34,628 bases of DNA. It comes from Alphaproteobacteria bacterium CG11_big_fil_rev_8_21_14_0_20_39_49. Lineage in GTDB: Bacteria; Pseudomonadota; Alphaproteobacteria; Rickettsiales; UBA6187. Under the pieces are notes generated by a model, which saw nothing but the letters and a program-made list of their open reading frames with translations, ran no database searches and was not told the DNA's origin. This document shows, piece after piece, positions 16,798 through 25,659 of the stretch. Each line of letters begins with the position of its first letter. The stretch's first letter is position 1. The DNA lies in contig PCXK01000007.1 in NCBI GenBank assembly GCA_002787635.1, positions 205,894 through 240,521 on the forward strand, read 5' to 3'. Both the position numbers and the translations under genes were made by a program.

Positions 16798-17379
16798 ATG
16801 AGTTTTGACGATAGGTATTTTGTAAATGAAAGGGGAGTTGCGGGGGAAGGTATGGACGGCAGCTCACTTCCGCCTGAGAAGGTAATTTATGAAGGTGGGC
16901 CTTCGCAGATAGTAAATTTTAATGTATATACTGTTTGTGTTATTATATTCTTATTCGCTATTTTTGCTCCTTCATTTTGGGATAAGTTCCTTGCAAACTC
17001 TACTATCTCACAATACAGGGATTATTATATTCTGGCTTGTAAAGCCTTCTTTTTTGTTCCTATTATCTGGGCGTTCTGGGTTTGGCTGGTAATAAGGTGT
17101 CACCGATATAGAATAACAACCGAACGCATTCATGAAAAAGAAGGGGTATTTTCAAGAAGTACCGATGAGCTTGAGTTGTTCAGGATAAAGGATATTACTT
17201 TCCTTGAGCCGTTTGCATTGCGTATGTTCGGCTGTGGCAACGTAGTCCTTGATACGTCCGATAAATCAACGCCTATGGTAGTGCTGTATGCAATAAAAGA
17301 CGGTCAAAAACTGATAGATGTACTTAGAAAGCATGTTATGGAAATGCGTATCAGAAGGGGCGTACACGAAATCGATTAA
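16798..17379 (+). CDS. Membrane protein with bacterial PH domain (DUF304)
   Basis: The 193-residue protein has a cytoplasmic N terminus (VIYEGGPSQIVNF, a common lead-in for this family), two membrane segments (about 43-62 and 77-102) and a C-terminal bPH2 domain. That domain has RYRITTERIHEKEGVFSRSTDELELFRIKD and a DTSDKSTPMVVLYAIKDGQ stretch. bPH2 proteins are thought to be membrane-associated scaffolds; no specific role can be given. The start follows GGGGTTTTTGCTTT, a moderate site. A 120-bp repeat and a terminator lie downstream, so it is likely a single-gene unit. Confidence 0.85.
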   Translation: MSFDDRYFVNERGVAGEGMDGSSLPPEKVIYEGGPSQIVNFNVYTVCVIIFLFAIFAPSFWDKFLANSTISQYRDYYILACKAFFFVPIIWAFWVWLVIRCHRYRITTERIHEKEGVFSRSTDELELFRIKDITFLEPFALRMFGCGNVVLDTSDKSTPMVVLYAIKDGQKLIDVLRKHVMEMRIRRGVHEID

Positions 17380-17420
17380 TTCTCGTCAGAATATTTTCAT
17401 TATTTTTTCATTATAGTATC

Positions 17421-17540
17421 TTAACTTTTAAAAAAGCATTGTCATCTCCGACTTGTTCGGGGATCTGTATAAGTTTAAATGAGATCCCCCTATAATTTGC
17501 TTCGCAAATTCGGGGGATGACGGCATTGTTGAAAAGGTAA
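17421..17540. repeat. 120-bp nested palindromic repeat, copy 2
   Basis: The same element as at 11176-11295, of exactly the same length. It begins TTAACTTTT and ends TTGAAAAGGTAA, with internal GTCATCTCC / GGGGGATGAC, the segment AGATCCCCCTATAATTT and GGGGGATGACGGCAT. The small inner hairpin differs (TTTGCTTCGCAAA here), which suggests compensated change or free drift of the stem. Like copy 1 it lies just after a gene and just before a terminator. Confidence 0.85.
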
Positions 17541-17561
17541 AACACTCTATTTTTTAATTTT

Positions 17562-17589
17562 AAGGCAGGTTTTATACCTGCCTTTTTTT
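17562..17589 (+). terminator. Terminator upstream of the terminase gene
   Basis: AAGGCAGGT and ACCTGCCTT form a 9-bp stem with a TTTAT loop, followed by TTTTT. It ends transcription from the PH-domain gene and isolates the terminase gene from it. Confidence 0.85.
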
Positions 17590-17607
17590 GTATCTATAGG
17601 TATTGTT

Positions 17608-19020
17608 ATGCATATATTTGATAATGAAGTTGCCTCCGTTGTTTTGGAAGAGCGGCTTATAAACTTTATTGAAAAGACGTTCCGTACTGTTGACCCCGGA
17701 ACCAAATTTCAGGAAAACTGGCATATTGATTTGATTGCCGATAGGCTGGAAAAGGTCACAGAAGGCAAAATAAAAAGGCTTATTATTAATGTTCCGCCAA
17801 GAAGCCTTAAATCTGTTTGTGTTAGTGTGGCTTGGCCTGCGTGGGTTTTGGGTAGGAATCCTGCCTCAAAACTTATGGTGGCAAGCTATAGCCAGATATT
17901 GAGCTTGAAACATTCAATGGATTGTAAGCTGGTTATGTCGTCCGACTGGTACAAGGAAACATTCCCGTATGTTGAAATAGCACATGGTCAGAATGAAAAA
18001 TTTAAATTCGTTACAACCCAAAGAGGTTTCAGGTTCGCAACATCTGTCGGCGGCACGGCAACAGGTGAGGGAGGGGATATATTAATTGTCGATGATCCGC
18101 ATAACCCTATGCAGGCAGCAAGTGACATACAAAGAAAAGCAGCCCTTGACTGGTTCGACCGGACTTTTATGAGCCGTTTGAATGATAAGAAAAAGGGCGT
18201 TGTTGTGGTGGTAATGCAGCGTTTGCACGTTAATGACCTGACCAGACATCTGTTGTCTAAAAAAGGTGTCAGGTGGAATGTGTTATGTTTGCCTGCCGTT
18301 TCAGACAGAAGAAAAACATATACTATCCGTAACTATGAAAAAAGTCCGGTTATATTCAAAAAAGGCGAGATTCTTAATCCCAAAAGGGAGGGGGCAAGGG
18401 AAATTGAAAGAGTAAAACAGGAATTGGGGAGTTATGCATATGCAGCACAATATTTACAAAATCCGGTAAGCTTGGATGTTGGCATGGTAAATATAGATTG
18501 GTTTAAAAGATATAATGTTCTGCCCGAAGGTAATGCCGTAGTCCAAAGCTGGGATACTGCAATAAAGACCGGTGCAAATAATGATGTTTCTGCATCTACA
18601 AGCTGGATTGAAACTCAAAGCGGCTATTATCTGGCAGATGTTACAGCTAAAAAAATGGAATATCCGGAACTTAAAAGAACCGTTATATCACTGGCTCAAA
18701 AATGGAACGCCAATACAATTTTAATAGAAGATAAGGCAAGTGGACAATCTTTAATACAAGATTTAAAAAGAGAAACAAAACTTCCCATAATAGCCGTTAA
18801 TCCGAAAAATGACAAGATAACCAGATTTGCGGCAGTTACCGCATTGATAGAGGCGGGGAGGGTATGGTTGCCGAATAGCTCACAATGGCTGATTGACTAT
18901 GAAAACCAGATACTTGGTTTTCCCAATGCCCCTAATGATGACATGGTTGATTCAACAAGCCAGTTTTTAAACTGGGTCAGGAATAAACGAAATATAAATC
19001 CGAGTTTAAGGTTGTTATAG
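17608..19020 (+). CDS. terL: Phage terminase large subunit
   Basis: The 470-residue protein has both TerL halves intact. The N-terminal ATPase has the Walker-A-like PPRSLKS at 63-69, a Walker B ILIVDDPH (VDD at 161-163) and the coupling motif VVMQRLH. The C-terminal RNase-H-like nuclease has Asp315 in SWDTAIK, IEDKASG (E373, D374) and NDDMVDS (D443, D444, D447). Such proteins cut and pump phage DNA into capsids. No portal, capsid or tail gene is in the window, and ilvD follows 5 bases downstream on the other strand. It may belong to a dispersed prophage or gene-transfer-agent set. Its intact motifs argue for selection. Confidence 0.93.
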   Translation: MHIFDNEVASVVLEERLINFIEKTFRTVDPGTKFQENWHIDLIADRLEKVTEGKIKRLIINVPPRSLKSVCVSVAWPAWVLGRNPASKLMVASYSQILSLKHSMDCKLVMSSDWYKETFPYVEIAHGQNEKFKFVTTQRGFRFATSVGGTATGEGGDILIVDDPHNPMQAASDIQRKAALDWFDRTFMSRLNDKKKGVVVVVMQRLHVNDLTRHLLSKKGVRWNVLCLPAVSDRRKTYTIRNYEKSPVIFKKGEILNPKREGAREIERVKQELGSYAYAAQYLQNPVSLDVGMVNIDWFKRYNVLPEGNAVVQSWDTAIKTGANNDVSASTSWIETQSGYYLADVTAKKMEYPELKRTVISLAQKWNANTILIEDKASGQSLIQDLKRETKLPIIAVNPKNDKITRFAAVTALIEAGRVWLPNSSQWLIDYENQILGFPNAPNDDMVDSTSQFLNWVRNKRNINPSLRLL

Positions 19021-19025
19021 AATTT

Positions 19026-20870
19026 TTACTCCTCCTCCTTCAACACCCTTATAGCCCCCAAATCGGCACTAGATGCCAAAGACGCATATATTTTCAATGC
19101 CTTAGAAACCTGACGGTTACGACCTACGGGTTTGAAGGCATCTTTGCCTTTTTGTTCTTCAGCTTTGCGTCTGGCTTTCATTTCCTCATCGGTTATCTTA
19201 ACGTTAATCGTGCGGTTAGGAATATCAATTTCTATCTTATCACCTTCTTTTATCAAGGCTATATTGCCACCGCTTGCAGCTTCCGGCGAAACGTGTCCGA
19301 TAGACAGACCTGACGTACCACCTGAGAAGCGCCCGTCGGTTAGCAATGCACATTGTTTGCCCAAGTGAATCGATTTCAGGTAAGAGGTGGGATATAGCAT
19401 TTCCTGCATGCCCGGCCCTCCTTTAGGACCTTCATACCTGATTATAACAACATCACCTGCTTCTATCTTAAATGCCAGTATCGCATCACACGCCTCGTCT
19501 TGCGAGTGGAAAACCCTTGCACGCCCGTTAAATTTCAATATTGATTCATCAACCCCTGCGGTTTTTACTATGCAGCCTTTTTCAGCTATATTACCGAACA
19601 AAACGGCAAGCCCTCCATCTGTGGAGTGGCAGTTTTCTATGTTCCTTATGCAGCCATTTGCACGGTCGGTATCCAGTATTTTGAACTTTGAGCGTTGAGA
19701 ACCCATAACCAGATTGCGTCCTGAATGAGCGGGAGAGGAATAATACACCTCCAGAGCGTCACTAGATGGAGAGCCTGTAATATCATACTGTTCTATAGCT
19801 TCTTTTAATGTTAGCCCGTCAGCCCTATGAGCCGATGTGTCAAGCAAGCCGCCACGGTCTAACTCTGCCAGAATGCCTAATATTCCTCCTGCACGGTTTA
19901 CATCTTCAATGTGATAATCCGAATTTGGTGCAACTTTACTAAGGCATGGAACTTTTCTTGAAAGTTCATCTATATCTTTCATTGTAAAGTTTACCTGAGC
20001 CTCATGTGCTATCGCTAAGATGTGTAATATTGTATTGGTGGAGCCGCCCATAGCGAGATCTAAACACATTGCGTTATTAAATGCCGCCTTTTTTGCGATT
20101 TTTCTCGGTAATACCTTATCGTTACCTTTTTCATAATATTCTTTTGCCATTTCAACTATGCGTGTTGCGGCTTTTTCAAATAGTTTTATTCGGTTTGCAT
20201 GAGTGGCAACTATAGTTCCGTTGCCCGGAAGTGCCAAGCCTATAGCCTCATTTAAGCAGTTCATTGAGTTTGCCGTGAACATGCCTGAGCAGCTACCGCA
20301 AGTGGGGCAGGCTTCATTTTCGACCATGGCTATTTCTTCGTCGCTTACATCGTTATCGGCTGCCATAACCATGGCATCTACAAGATCAAGTTTTCTATCG
20401 TCAATTACCCCCGCTTCCATAGGACCGCCGGATACAAATATGGTAGGTATGTTTATACGCATAGCCGCCATTAACATTCCGGGGGTGATCTTATCGCAAT
20501 TTGATATACATACTAATGCGTCAACTTTATGTGCATTACACATATACTCTAATGAATCGGCGATAAGATCTCTTGACGGAAGCGAGTAAAGCATACCGTC
20601 GTGACCCATGGCTATGCCGTCATCTACCGCTATGCTATTAAATTCGGCGGCAAAACACCCTTGTTTTTCTATGATTTTCTTCACATGCTGACCTATCTCA
20701 TGCAAATGAGCGTGTCCGGGTACAAATTGCGTGAATGAGTTTGCGATTGCTATGATAGGTTTGCCAAAATGTTCTTCTTTCGCTCCGTTGGCACGCCAAA
20801 GGCTTCTTGCACCTGCCATTTTACGACCCTTAGTGCTTTCATCGCTGCGTAAGTTGATTTTGTATTCCAT
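19026..20870 (-). CDS. ilvD: Dihydroxy-acid dehydratase
   Basis: Starting at ATG 20870, after AGGGGTAAAG, the protein is 614 residues, very close to E. coli IlvD. A longer frame from 20909 is rejected. The cluster-binding cysteines are seen in [12 protein letters not shown] (C121, C125) and [19 protein letters not shown] (C188-C194). The early [10 protein letters not shown] segment lacks the extra cysteine of [2Fe-2S] types, so an E. coli-like [4Fe-4S] enzyme is likely. It dehydrates the dihydroxy acids leading to valine, isoleucine and pantothenate. No other ilv gene is near and it appears to be transcribed alone. Confidence 0.97.
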   Translation of the reverse strand: MEYKINLRSDESTKGRKMAGARSLWRANGAKEEHFGKPIIAIANSFTQFVPGHAHLHEIGQHVKKIIEKQGCFAAEFNSIAVDDGIAMGHDGMLYSLPSRDLIADSLEYMCNAHKVDALVCISNCDKITPGMLMAAMRINIPTIFVSGGPMEAGVIDDRKLDLVDAMVMAADNDVSDEEIAMVENEACPTCGSCSGMFTANSMNCLNEAIGLALPGNGTIVATHANRIKLFEKAATRIVEMAKEYYEKGNDKVLPRKIAKKAAFNNAMCLDLAMGGSTNTILHILAIAHEAQVNFTMKDIDELSRKVPCLSKVAPNSDYHIEDVNRAGGILGILAELDRGGLLDTSAHRADGLTLKEAIEQYDITGSPSSDALEVYYSSPAHSGRNLVMGSQRSKFKILDTDRANGCIRNIENCHSTDGGLAVLFGNIAEKGCIVKTAGVDESILKFNGRARVFHSQDEACDAILAFKIEAGDVVIIRYEGPKGGPGMQEMLYPTSYLKSIHLGKQCALLTDGRFSGGTSGLSIGHVSPEAASGGNIALIKEGDKIEIDIPNRTINVKITDEEMKARRKAEEQKGKDAFKPVGRNRQVSKALKIYASLASSADLGAIRVLKEEE

Positions 20871-20962
20871 CTTTACCCCTGTAATAATTTTTTCAGGGCA
20901 TGATAACAAAATACTATCACTTTGTCATGGAATTTTTACCGAGAGTATGGTGATAATAGATT

Positions 20963-21033
20963 GTGTCATGCTGAATTTATTTCAGCATCTTCTTTGTCGT
21001 GTGAGAGATGCTGAAACGAGTTCAGCATGACAC
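20963..21033. repeat. 71-bp palindromic repeat (CTGAA family)
   Basis: GTGTCATGCTGAA and TTCAGCATGACAC are the exact outer arms, with TTTCAGCATCT / AGATGCTGAAA inside and a TCTTTGTCGTGTGAG loop. It is the same family as the core of 16476-16541 and as the outer arm of 14739-14961. It is followed at 21063-21089 by AAAATATATATTTAGTGAAC and ACTCCTA, a tail also found after the element at 14961. Confidence 0.85.
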
Positions 21034-21086
21034 CAACTTAAGGTTTCAGTTGTTCAATTTGTAAAATATATATTTAGTGAACACTC

Positions 21087-22586
21087 CTACATTTGATCCA
21101 TTTCTTCCTTAGAAAATACGGGCATAGGCATTTCATACGGAGCGTTGGAATTTTCTTCATATGCAGGATATTCGGCAGGAGACTCACTTTCGTTTATCAT
21201 CTCTACCGGAGCAGGCGTTTCTTCAGGCTTTGCAATAGGAAGAGGGGCGGTAGTAATGCTTTCATCAATAGGGCTTATACCTATTTGGGGCTGTTGATAA
21301 TATAAGAAATTTGTTTTTTCCGCATCAATCATTGAAACAATATTATAGTGATTGTTATTCTTAGCCAGTAAATACGCGTCCTGACCTTTTGCGTCCGTAG
21401 TAGTGATGTCAGCACCTGAATTCAGTAGCAAATTTACAGTCTCGGTAGAGCCGTAAGCCGCACCTATCATCAGTGACGTATAACCGTTACGGTTCCTTAT
21501 ATCAAAGATAGCACCTTTAGTGATAAGAATGTCGGAAACCAAAGAGCTGTTTCTCATCGCTGCAAAATGTAATGCGGTATTTCCGTCATTCATTTTCTTG
21601 TTAACGTCCAGTCCGATATCAAGAAGCATGTTTAACATTCTTGCATCATTATTTTCGGCGGCTACCATTAACAATGTCTTGCCGTTATTAGTTATCACTT
21701 CCGGATTTGCACCTGATTTTACAAGATATTCAGTCAGTTCCAAGTTCCTGTCTTTCACGGCTATATATAAAGGGCTGACTCCCTGATTATTCCTGACATT
21801 AACACTTGAACCCATTCCCACCAGAACTTTTATGGGAACCATATTGCCTGAAATAACCGCGTACAAAAGAGGGGTATTGCCTTCTTTGTCACGGTATTCG
21901 GTTGAACCCAATCTTTCAATTATAGCACGCATGACATCAATATCCTGAGTCATGATGCTTTTTAGTAAGATTTGCTGAAACTCTTCTTCGTAAATAGCCA
22001 CAGGGAGGTGCATATTATCCCGGTTATAATTTTTTTTACTTACCAGATCGGGGAGAACCGTATTTCTATAATTTTCTTCCGGTCTTCTTTTTAGAAGTAT
22101 TTCCATTCCTTCTTCAGATACTATCACTTCAGTATCTTCATCATATTTAACGGATATGTCCTGCTCTACTATTTGCTCTTTTTTTTGTTTTAGTTTTTCT
22201 TCTGCTTCTTGGCGTTCTTTTTCGTAATTTTCTCTGACTTTCTCCGAGTAAAGCGGGTTAACGCTGTTATCAAGCGTGCCTTTTTTTTCGACTCTGTTTT
22301 CCCAATACTTATCAACTAATCCCTTCTCCTCATATTGTGCTAGCTGATAAACTTTTGAAAAATCGTCATTATTATAGTCTTCGTTCTTTATTTTTAATAC
22401 ATCCGAGGCAACCAGCATCATTTTTTTTATAAGACCGTTAATCTGTTCGGGCTTTTGACCTTCGGACATCTGTTCCTGAGAGACATCACTTTTGAGCGAA
22501 GATTGCTGTGCAATGGCGACATCGCCTGTATAAAAGGCTACGGATATTGTTAAAAATGTTTTAAGTGCGGTATTTTTCATATACAT
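21087..22586 (-). CDS. Exported ankyrin-repeat protein
   Basis: An ATG at 22586 or, two codons later, 22580 leads into a signal peptide (MKNTALKTFLTISVAFYTGD...AIAQQ), cleaved near residue 27. Residues 30-200 are charged and partly coiled coil (YEKERQEAEEKLKQKKEQIV). Residues about 202-424 form six to seven ankyrin repeats, for example GNTPLLYAVISGNMVPIKVL, GKTLLMVAAENNDARMLNML and GNTALHFAAMRNSSLVSDIL. The C-terminal 75 residues are rich in Pro and Glu and look unstructured. It is probably a periplasmic or secreted protein-binding scaffold. It starts 13 bases after popZ, on the same strand, and so may share its transcript. A host-directed role is possible but not shown. Confidence 0.88.
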   Translation of the reverse strand: MYMKNTALKTFLTISVAFYTGDVAIAQQSSLKSDVSQEQMSEGQKPEQINGLIKKMMLVASDVLKIKNEDYNNDDFSKVYQLAQYEEKGLVDKYWENRVEKKGTLDNSVNPLYSEKVRENYEKERQEAEEKLKQKKEQIVEQDISVKYDEDTEVIVSEEGMEILLKRRPEENYRNTVLPDLVSKKNYNRDNMHLPVAIYEEEFQQILLKSIMTQDIDVMRAIIERLGSTEYRDKEGNTPLLYAVISGNMVPIKVLVGMGSSVNVRNNQGVSPLYIAVKDRNLELTEYLVKSGANPEVITNNGKTLLMVAAENNDARMLNMLLDIGLDVNKKMNDGNTALHFAAMRNSSLVSDILITKGAIFDIRNRNGYTSLMIGAAYGSTETVNLLLNSGADITTTDAKGQDAYLLAKNNNHYNIVSMIDAEKTNFLYYQQPQIGISPIDESITTAPLPIAKPEETPAPVEMINESESPAEYPAYEENSNAPYEMPMPVFSKEEMDQM

Positions 22587-22599
22587 TATTTCGTTATTG

Positions 22600-23406
22600 T
22601 TATTTGTCCTCTTCCTCAGGGATTAGTTTCCTGATTTCTTTTGTTACAATTTGTTTAACAATTGTCGGAAGATTTTCATTTAACCACTCTGAAAGAAACG
22701 GTCTCATTGCCTCAATGGTCAATTGTTCTAATGTAGTTCCGCCGGTAGTGTATGGTGAGGAGATATGAGTTTTGGGGATATTATCTACAAGACGTTTCAA
22801 TGTTTCGGAAGATTGGGACGCAACCTCATCTTCTATGAGTTTTTCAGATAGTTTTGTAGGTGCTTTTACTTTTTCTTCAGGGGCTTCGGTTGCCTCAAAA
22901 GCATCTTCCTCGTCCTCTTTAGTTGCGTTATCCTCAGGAGAGGCTTTCACTTCAGCAGATTCAAAAACATCATTTTCTTCCGTTTCTTCATTTGCATTTT
23001 CTTCGGAATTGTCTGTATTTTCAGGTTCTTTTTCAGAGATTTCATCAGGTTGTTCGGCGACAGGTTCCTCCTCTTCGGGGGATTCTTCCTCGTTATTTTC
23101 TTCTTTGGGGTCATCTTTTAATGCATTGTCAATATCGTCTAGAACCGATGTTCCTTCAGAATCGTCAGCATCAGATTCGGTGTTTTCCTTTTCATTAATC
23201 GGTCTGTCTTCTTCTACCATTTCTGTAAGCTCCAATACATCTTCATCATCGTCTTCAGATTCGTTTTCTTCCTCTCCGGAGATAACACCCCTGATAGATT
23301 GTAAAATATCTTCCATGGTAGGTGCATTGTCAACACCTTCTTCTAATTCATCTTTTTCTAAGTGTTCGGATTCTTTGTTGATATCCTGTTTTTTCTCTTT
23401 AGCCAT
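22600..23406 (-). CDS. popZ: PopZ-like polar organizing protein (DUF2497)
   Basis: The 268-residue protein has the PopZ plan: a short N-terminal helix (TMEDILQSIRGVISGEE, about 30-46), a long acidic disordered middle rich in Glu, Asp, Ser and Pro (about 47-205), and a C-terminal helical oligomerization region (about 227-268, TIEAMRPFLSEWLNENLPTI, then VKQIVTKEIRKLIPEE). In Caulobacter, PopZ forms a polar matrix that anchors the ParB-parS centromere and cell-cycle kinases. DivK and PleD at the other end of the window belong to the same polarity network. The middle is longer than in many alphaproteobacteria. It lies 83 bases after tolC. Confidence 0.87.
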   Translation of the reverse strand: MAKEKKQDINKESEHLEKDELEEGVDNAPTMEDILQSIRGVISGEEENESEDDDEDVLELTEMVEEDRPINEKENTESDADDSEGTSVLDDIDNALKDDPKEENNEEESPEEEEPVAEQPDEISEKEPENTDNSEENANEETEENDVFESAEVKASPEDNATKEDEEDAFEATEAPEEKVKAPTKLSEKLIEDEVASQSSETLKRLVDNIPKTHISSPYTTGGTTLEQLTIEAMRPFLSEWLNENLPTIVKQIVTKEIRKLIPEEEDK

Positions 23407-23489
23407 AGGACATTCAAAAATATTAAAAATAGAAGTTACATAACTTGTAAATGTTTAGCAAGCTTACTTTATAGTATCATAAATAAAAA

Positions 23490-24821
23490 TTAAAAACCAA
23501 TAATTTGGTATTTTCTTTTATTATAACTTTCCTTAGGGTCGTAAATCTCTGCATCAAGTCCTAATTCCTTAGGATTCAAGCGACCTATATATGATAATAG
23601 TGTATAATAACTGACAATTTCATCTCTTTTTGAGCGTATTAAATTTGCTTTTGCCTCGAATAATTCCTGCTCGGCATCAAGCACGTCAAGAGTTGTTCTT
23701 GCACCGAACTTAGCCTCTTCCTGAGTGCCTTCAAGTGCTATTTGCGATGCTTCAATGGCAGCTTGATTAGACTTTATAACCGCTCTTGCTACATGAAAAT
23801 TGTTAAATGCCTCAATAACCGCTTCCCTTACTTTGTTACGCTGATCTTCAAGACCTAGCTTTAACCTGCCGTGATTAAACTTAGCCTGACGGACGCTTGA
23901 ATATTCCGCACCTGATTGATATAGGGGAATGGAAACGTTTATCGAAAAGCGTTCGTTCTCAAGGTCGGACGATGTAAATAACGCACCTCTTTGTTCGTCC
24001 TTACTTGCCTGAAAGTTAACGCTCGGAAGTAATTTTCCTTTTTCAACCGACACCCTGTTATTTGCCGCCTTCTGACTATAGATAGTTGATAATATTGACG
24101 GGTTTTCCGCCATTGCTATTTGAATCAACTCATCAAGAGAGTGGGTAAAGAGGGCGGGTTGTTCGATATTTTTTAATATTCCGGGTTTTTCACCTACTAT
24201 TCTTTCAAACCTTGCTTTGGAAGATTCCAATATGCCGTCGGCACTTATCATTTCGGATTTTGCTACCGAAAGACCGGCTTCGGCTTGTGCTACATCGGTT
24301 TTAGTAACTTCTCCTAATTCAAATCTTTCCGTGGTTACCTCAAGGTGCTTTTGAAGCACCTCTACATTATTCTTACTAAGTTCAAGAACCTCCTGATCTC
24401 GGATTATATCACTATAGGCTGTTATGGCTTCAAGTAATACTTCCTGTTCTACTTCCTTTAAGCTTTCTCTGCCGGACTCGATAATATTTTTTGCTAATTT
24501 TATATTATTATATGTCTGACCGCCCCGAAACAAAGGCTGTCTTATTACAATCTCTTTTGTATCCGTTACCTTGTCTATCGCCGTACCTGATTGGGTAGTT
24601 TCTCGTCTTCCTCTTTCCGTATTTGCCGATATACTAGGCAAAAAACCCGATATAGCCTGAGGCATGTTTTCATCTGTTGCTTTTAACTCCTCACGCGAGG
24701 CTTTTAAGAACGGATTATTTTCATATGCCATAGAAAGTGCATCTTCAAAGCTCATTGAATACGATGCCTTTGCAGTCGATATTAATATAAATAAACTAAT
24801 TATAGTCTTGATTTTATTCAT
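23490..24821 (-). CDS. tolC: TolC-family outer-membrane efflux protein
   Basis: The 443-residue protein has a signal peptide (MNKIKTIISLFILISTAKAS) and two copies of the TolC outer-membrane factor repeat. The first has FEDALSMAYENNPFLKASRE and the second LDELIQIAMAENPSILSTIY; each is followed by long alpha-hairpins. The late segment ARTTLDVLDAEQELFEAKAN is the usual TolC signature. It forms the trimeric outer-membrane channel for type I secretion and RND/MFS efflux; no inner-membrane partner is near. The pcm stop is 19 bases upstream, so the two genes are probably cotranscribed. Confidence 0.93.
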   Translation of the reverse strand: MNKIKTIISLFILISTAKASYSMSFEDALSMAYENNPFLKASREELKATDENMPQAISGFLPSISANTERGRRETTQSGTAIDKVTDTKEIVIRQPLFRGGQTYNNIKLAKNIIESGRESLKEVEQEVLLEAITAYSDIIRDQEVLELSKNNVEVLQKHLEVTTERFELGEVTKTDVAQAEAGLSVAKSEMISADGILESSKARFERIVGEKPGILKNIEQPALFTHSLDELIQIAMAENPSILSTIYSQKAANNRVSVEKGKLLPSVNFQASKDEQRGALFTSSDLENERFSINVSIPLYQSGAEYSSVRQAKFNHGRLKLGLEDQRNKVREAVIEAFNNFHVARAVIKSNQAAIEASQIALEGTQEEAKFGARTTLDVLDAEQELFEAKANLIRSKRDEIVSYYTLLSYIGRLNPKELGLDAEIYDPKESYNKRKYQIIGF

Positions 24822-24840
24822 AAGTACTTATTTGGTTTTT

Positions 24841-25473
24841 TTATATTTCTTTTATCAGGGGGACCATAGAGTCAAATAATTCGATAGTTTCGGTTATTCC
24901 GTTATTCTTTTTAAAAAGAGTTATCGTGGCAATGCCGTTTTTTTTCAATATTGCCGTTACTATCCTGCCGTTCTCGTTTAATTGGGTTATCAGAATATGC
25001 GGAGTTGCTTCTATAGCACCGTTTATGAGTATAACGTCATAAGGACCGCTTTCAGGGCAGCCATACGATAATTTATTATTCAATATAATCGCATTTCCGA
25101 TATTCATATTTTTTATCATGGAGTTTGCCTTTGATGAAAGCTCCTCACTTGATTCGACGGCAACTACTTTCTTTGCCAAAGCTGAAAGAACCGCCGTAGA
25201 ATAACCCGTACCGCATGCTATATCAAGCACCGTATCCTCTTTTGATATATCGGCGGCTTGAATCATTCGGGAAAGAACTACCGGAGATATTGCATATCTG
25301 TCATCACCCACCTTAATATGTTCATCACAATATGAAACTGCCTTAAAATGCTCGGGTATAAAATTTTGCCTTTGTATTTCCGACATTATCCTGATAATTT
25401 CGGTGTTAATAATCTTATTGGGCAATATCTGCCCTTTTATCATATTTTCACGGGCTAAAGCGAACCTATCCAC
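24841..25473 (-). CDS. pcm: Protein-L-isoaspartate O-methyltransferase-family protein
   Basis: The 210-residue Rossmann-fold methyltransferase begins with the Pcm-type segment ARENMIKGQILPNKI and has the SAM-binding motif VLDIACGTGYSTAVL. The post-motif VVAVESSEEL and the DVILINGAIEATP strand fit the alphaproteobacterial members usually found beside tolC. Classical Pcm repairs isoaspartyl residues in damaged proteins. This tolC-linked subgroup is more divergent, and its substrate is less certain; for example the usual DG(S/T) near the active site is not clear here. It is the first gene of the pcm-tolC-popZ-ankyrin row. Confidence 0.85.
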   Translation of the reverse strand: MDRFALARENMIKGQILPNKIINTEIIRIMSEIQRQNFIPEHFKAVSYCDEHIKVGDDRYAISPVVLSRMIQAADISKEDTVLDIACGTGYSTAVLSALAKKVVAVESSEELSSKANSMIKNMNIGNAIILNNKLSYGCPESGPYDVILINGAIEATPHILITQLNENGRIVTAILKKNGIATITLFKKNNGITETIELFDSMVPLIKEI

Positions 25474-25659
25474 GATTATCCTTTAATTTATTTTGATTGA
25501 GAAAACCCCATAGCTTTTTATCATAAATAATATTTTATTACAAAACATTTGTTGTCGCCTTGTTCCCTGTGCTTATTACACAAGAGAAAATATTATATCC
25601 CCTGAAAAATATATTCAATGAACCGTGGAATTAGCGATTTACATCCCGAGACATACACC

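Noticed and set aside
20731-21030. Plus-strand frame ending in MLNLFQHLL
   Set aside because: It overlaps ilvD in antisense and then translates a dispersed palindrome; such peptides are typical false genes from this repeat family.
22772-23443. Long plus-strand Ser-rich reading frame of 223 codons
   Set aside because: It is the mirror of the Glu/Asp-rich middle of popZ; its serine runs come from complementary GA-rich codons, and popZ has the recognisable domains.
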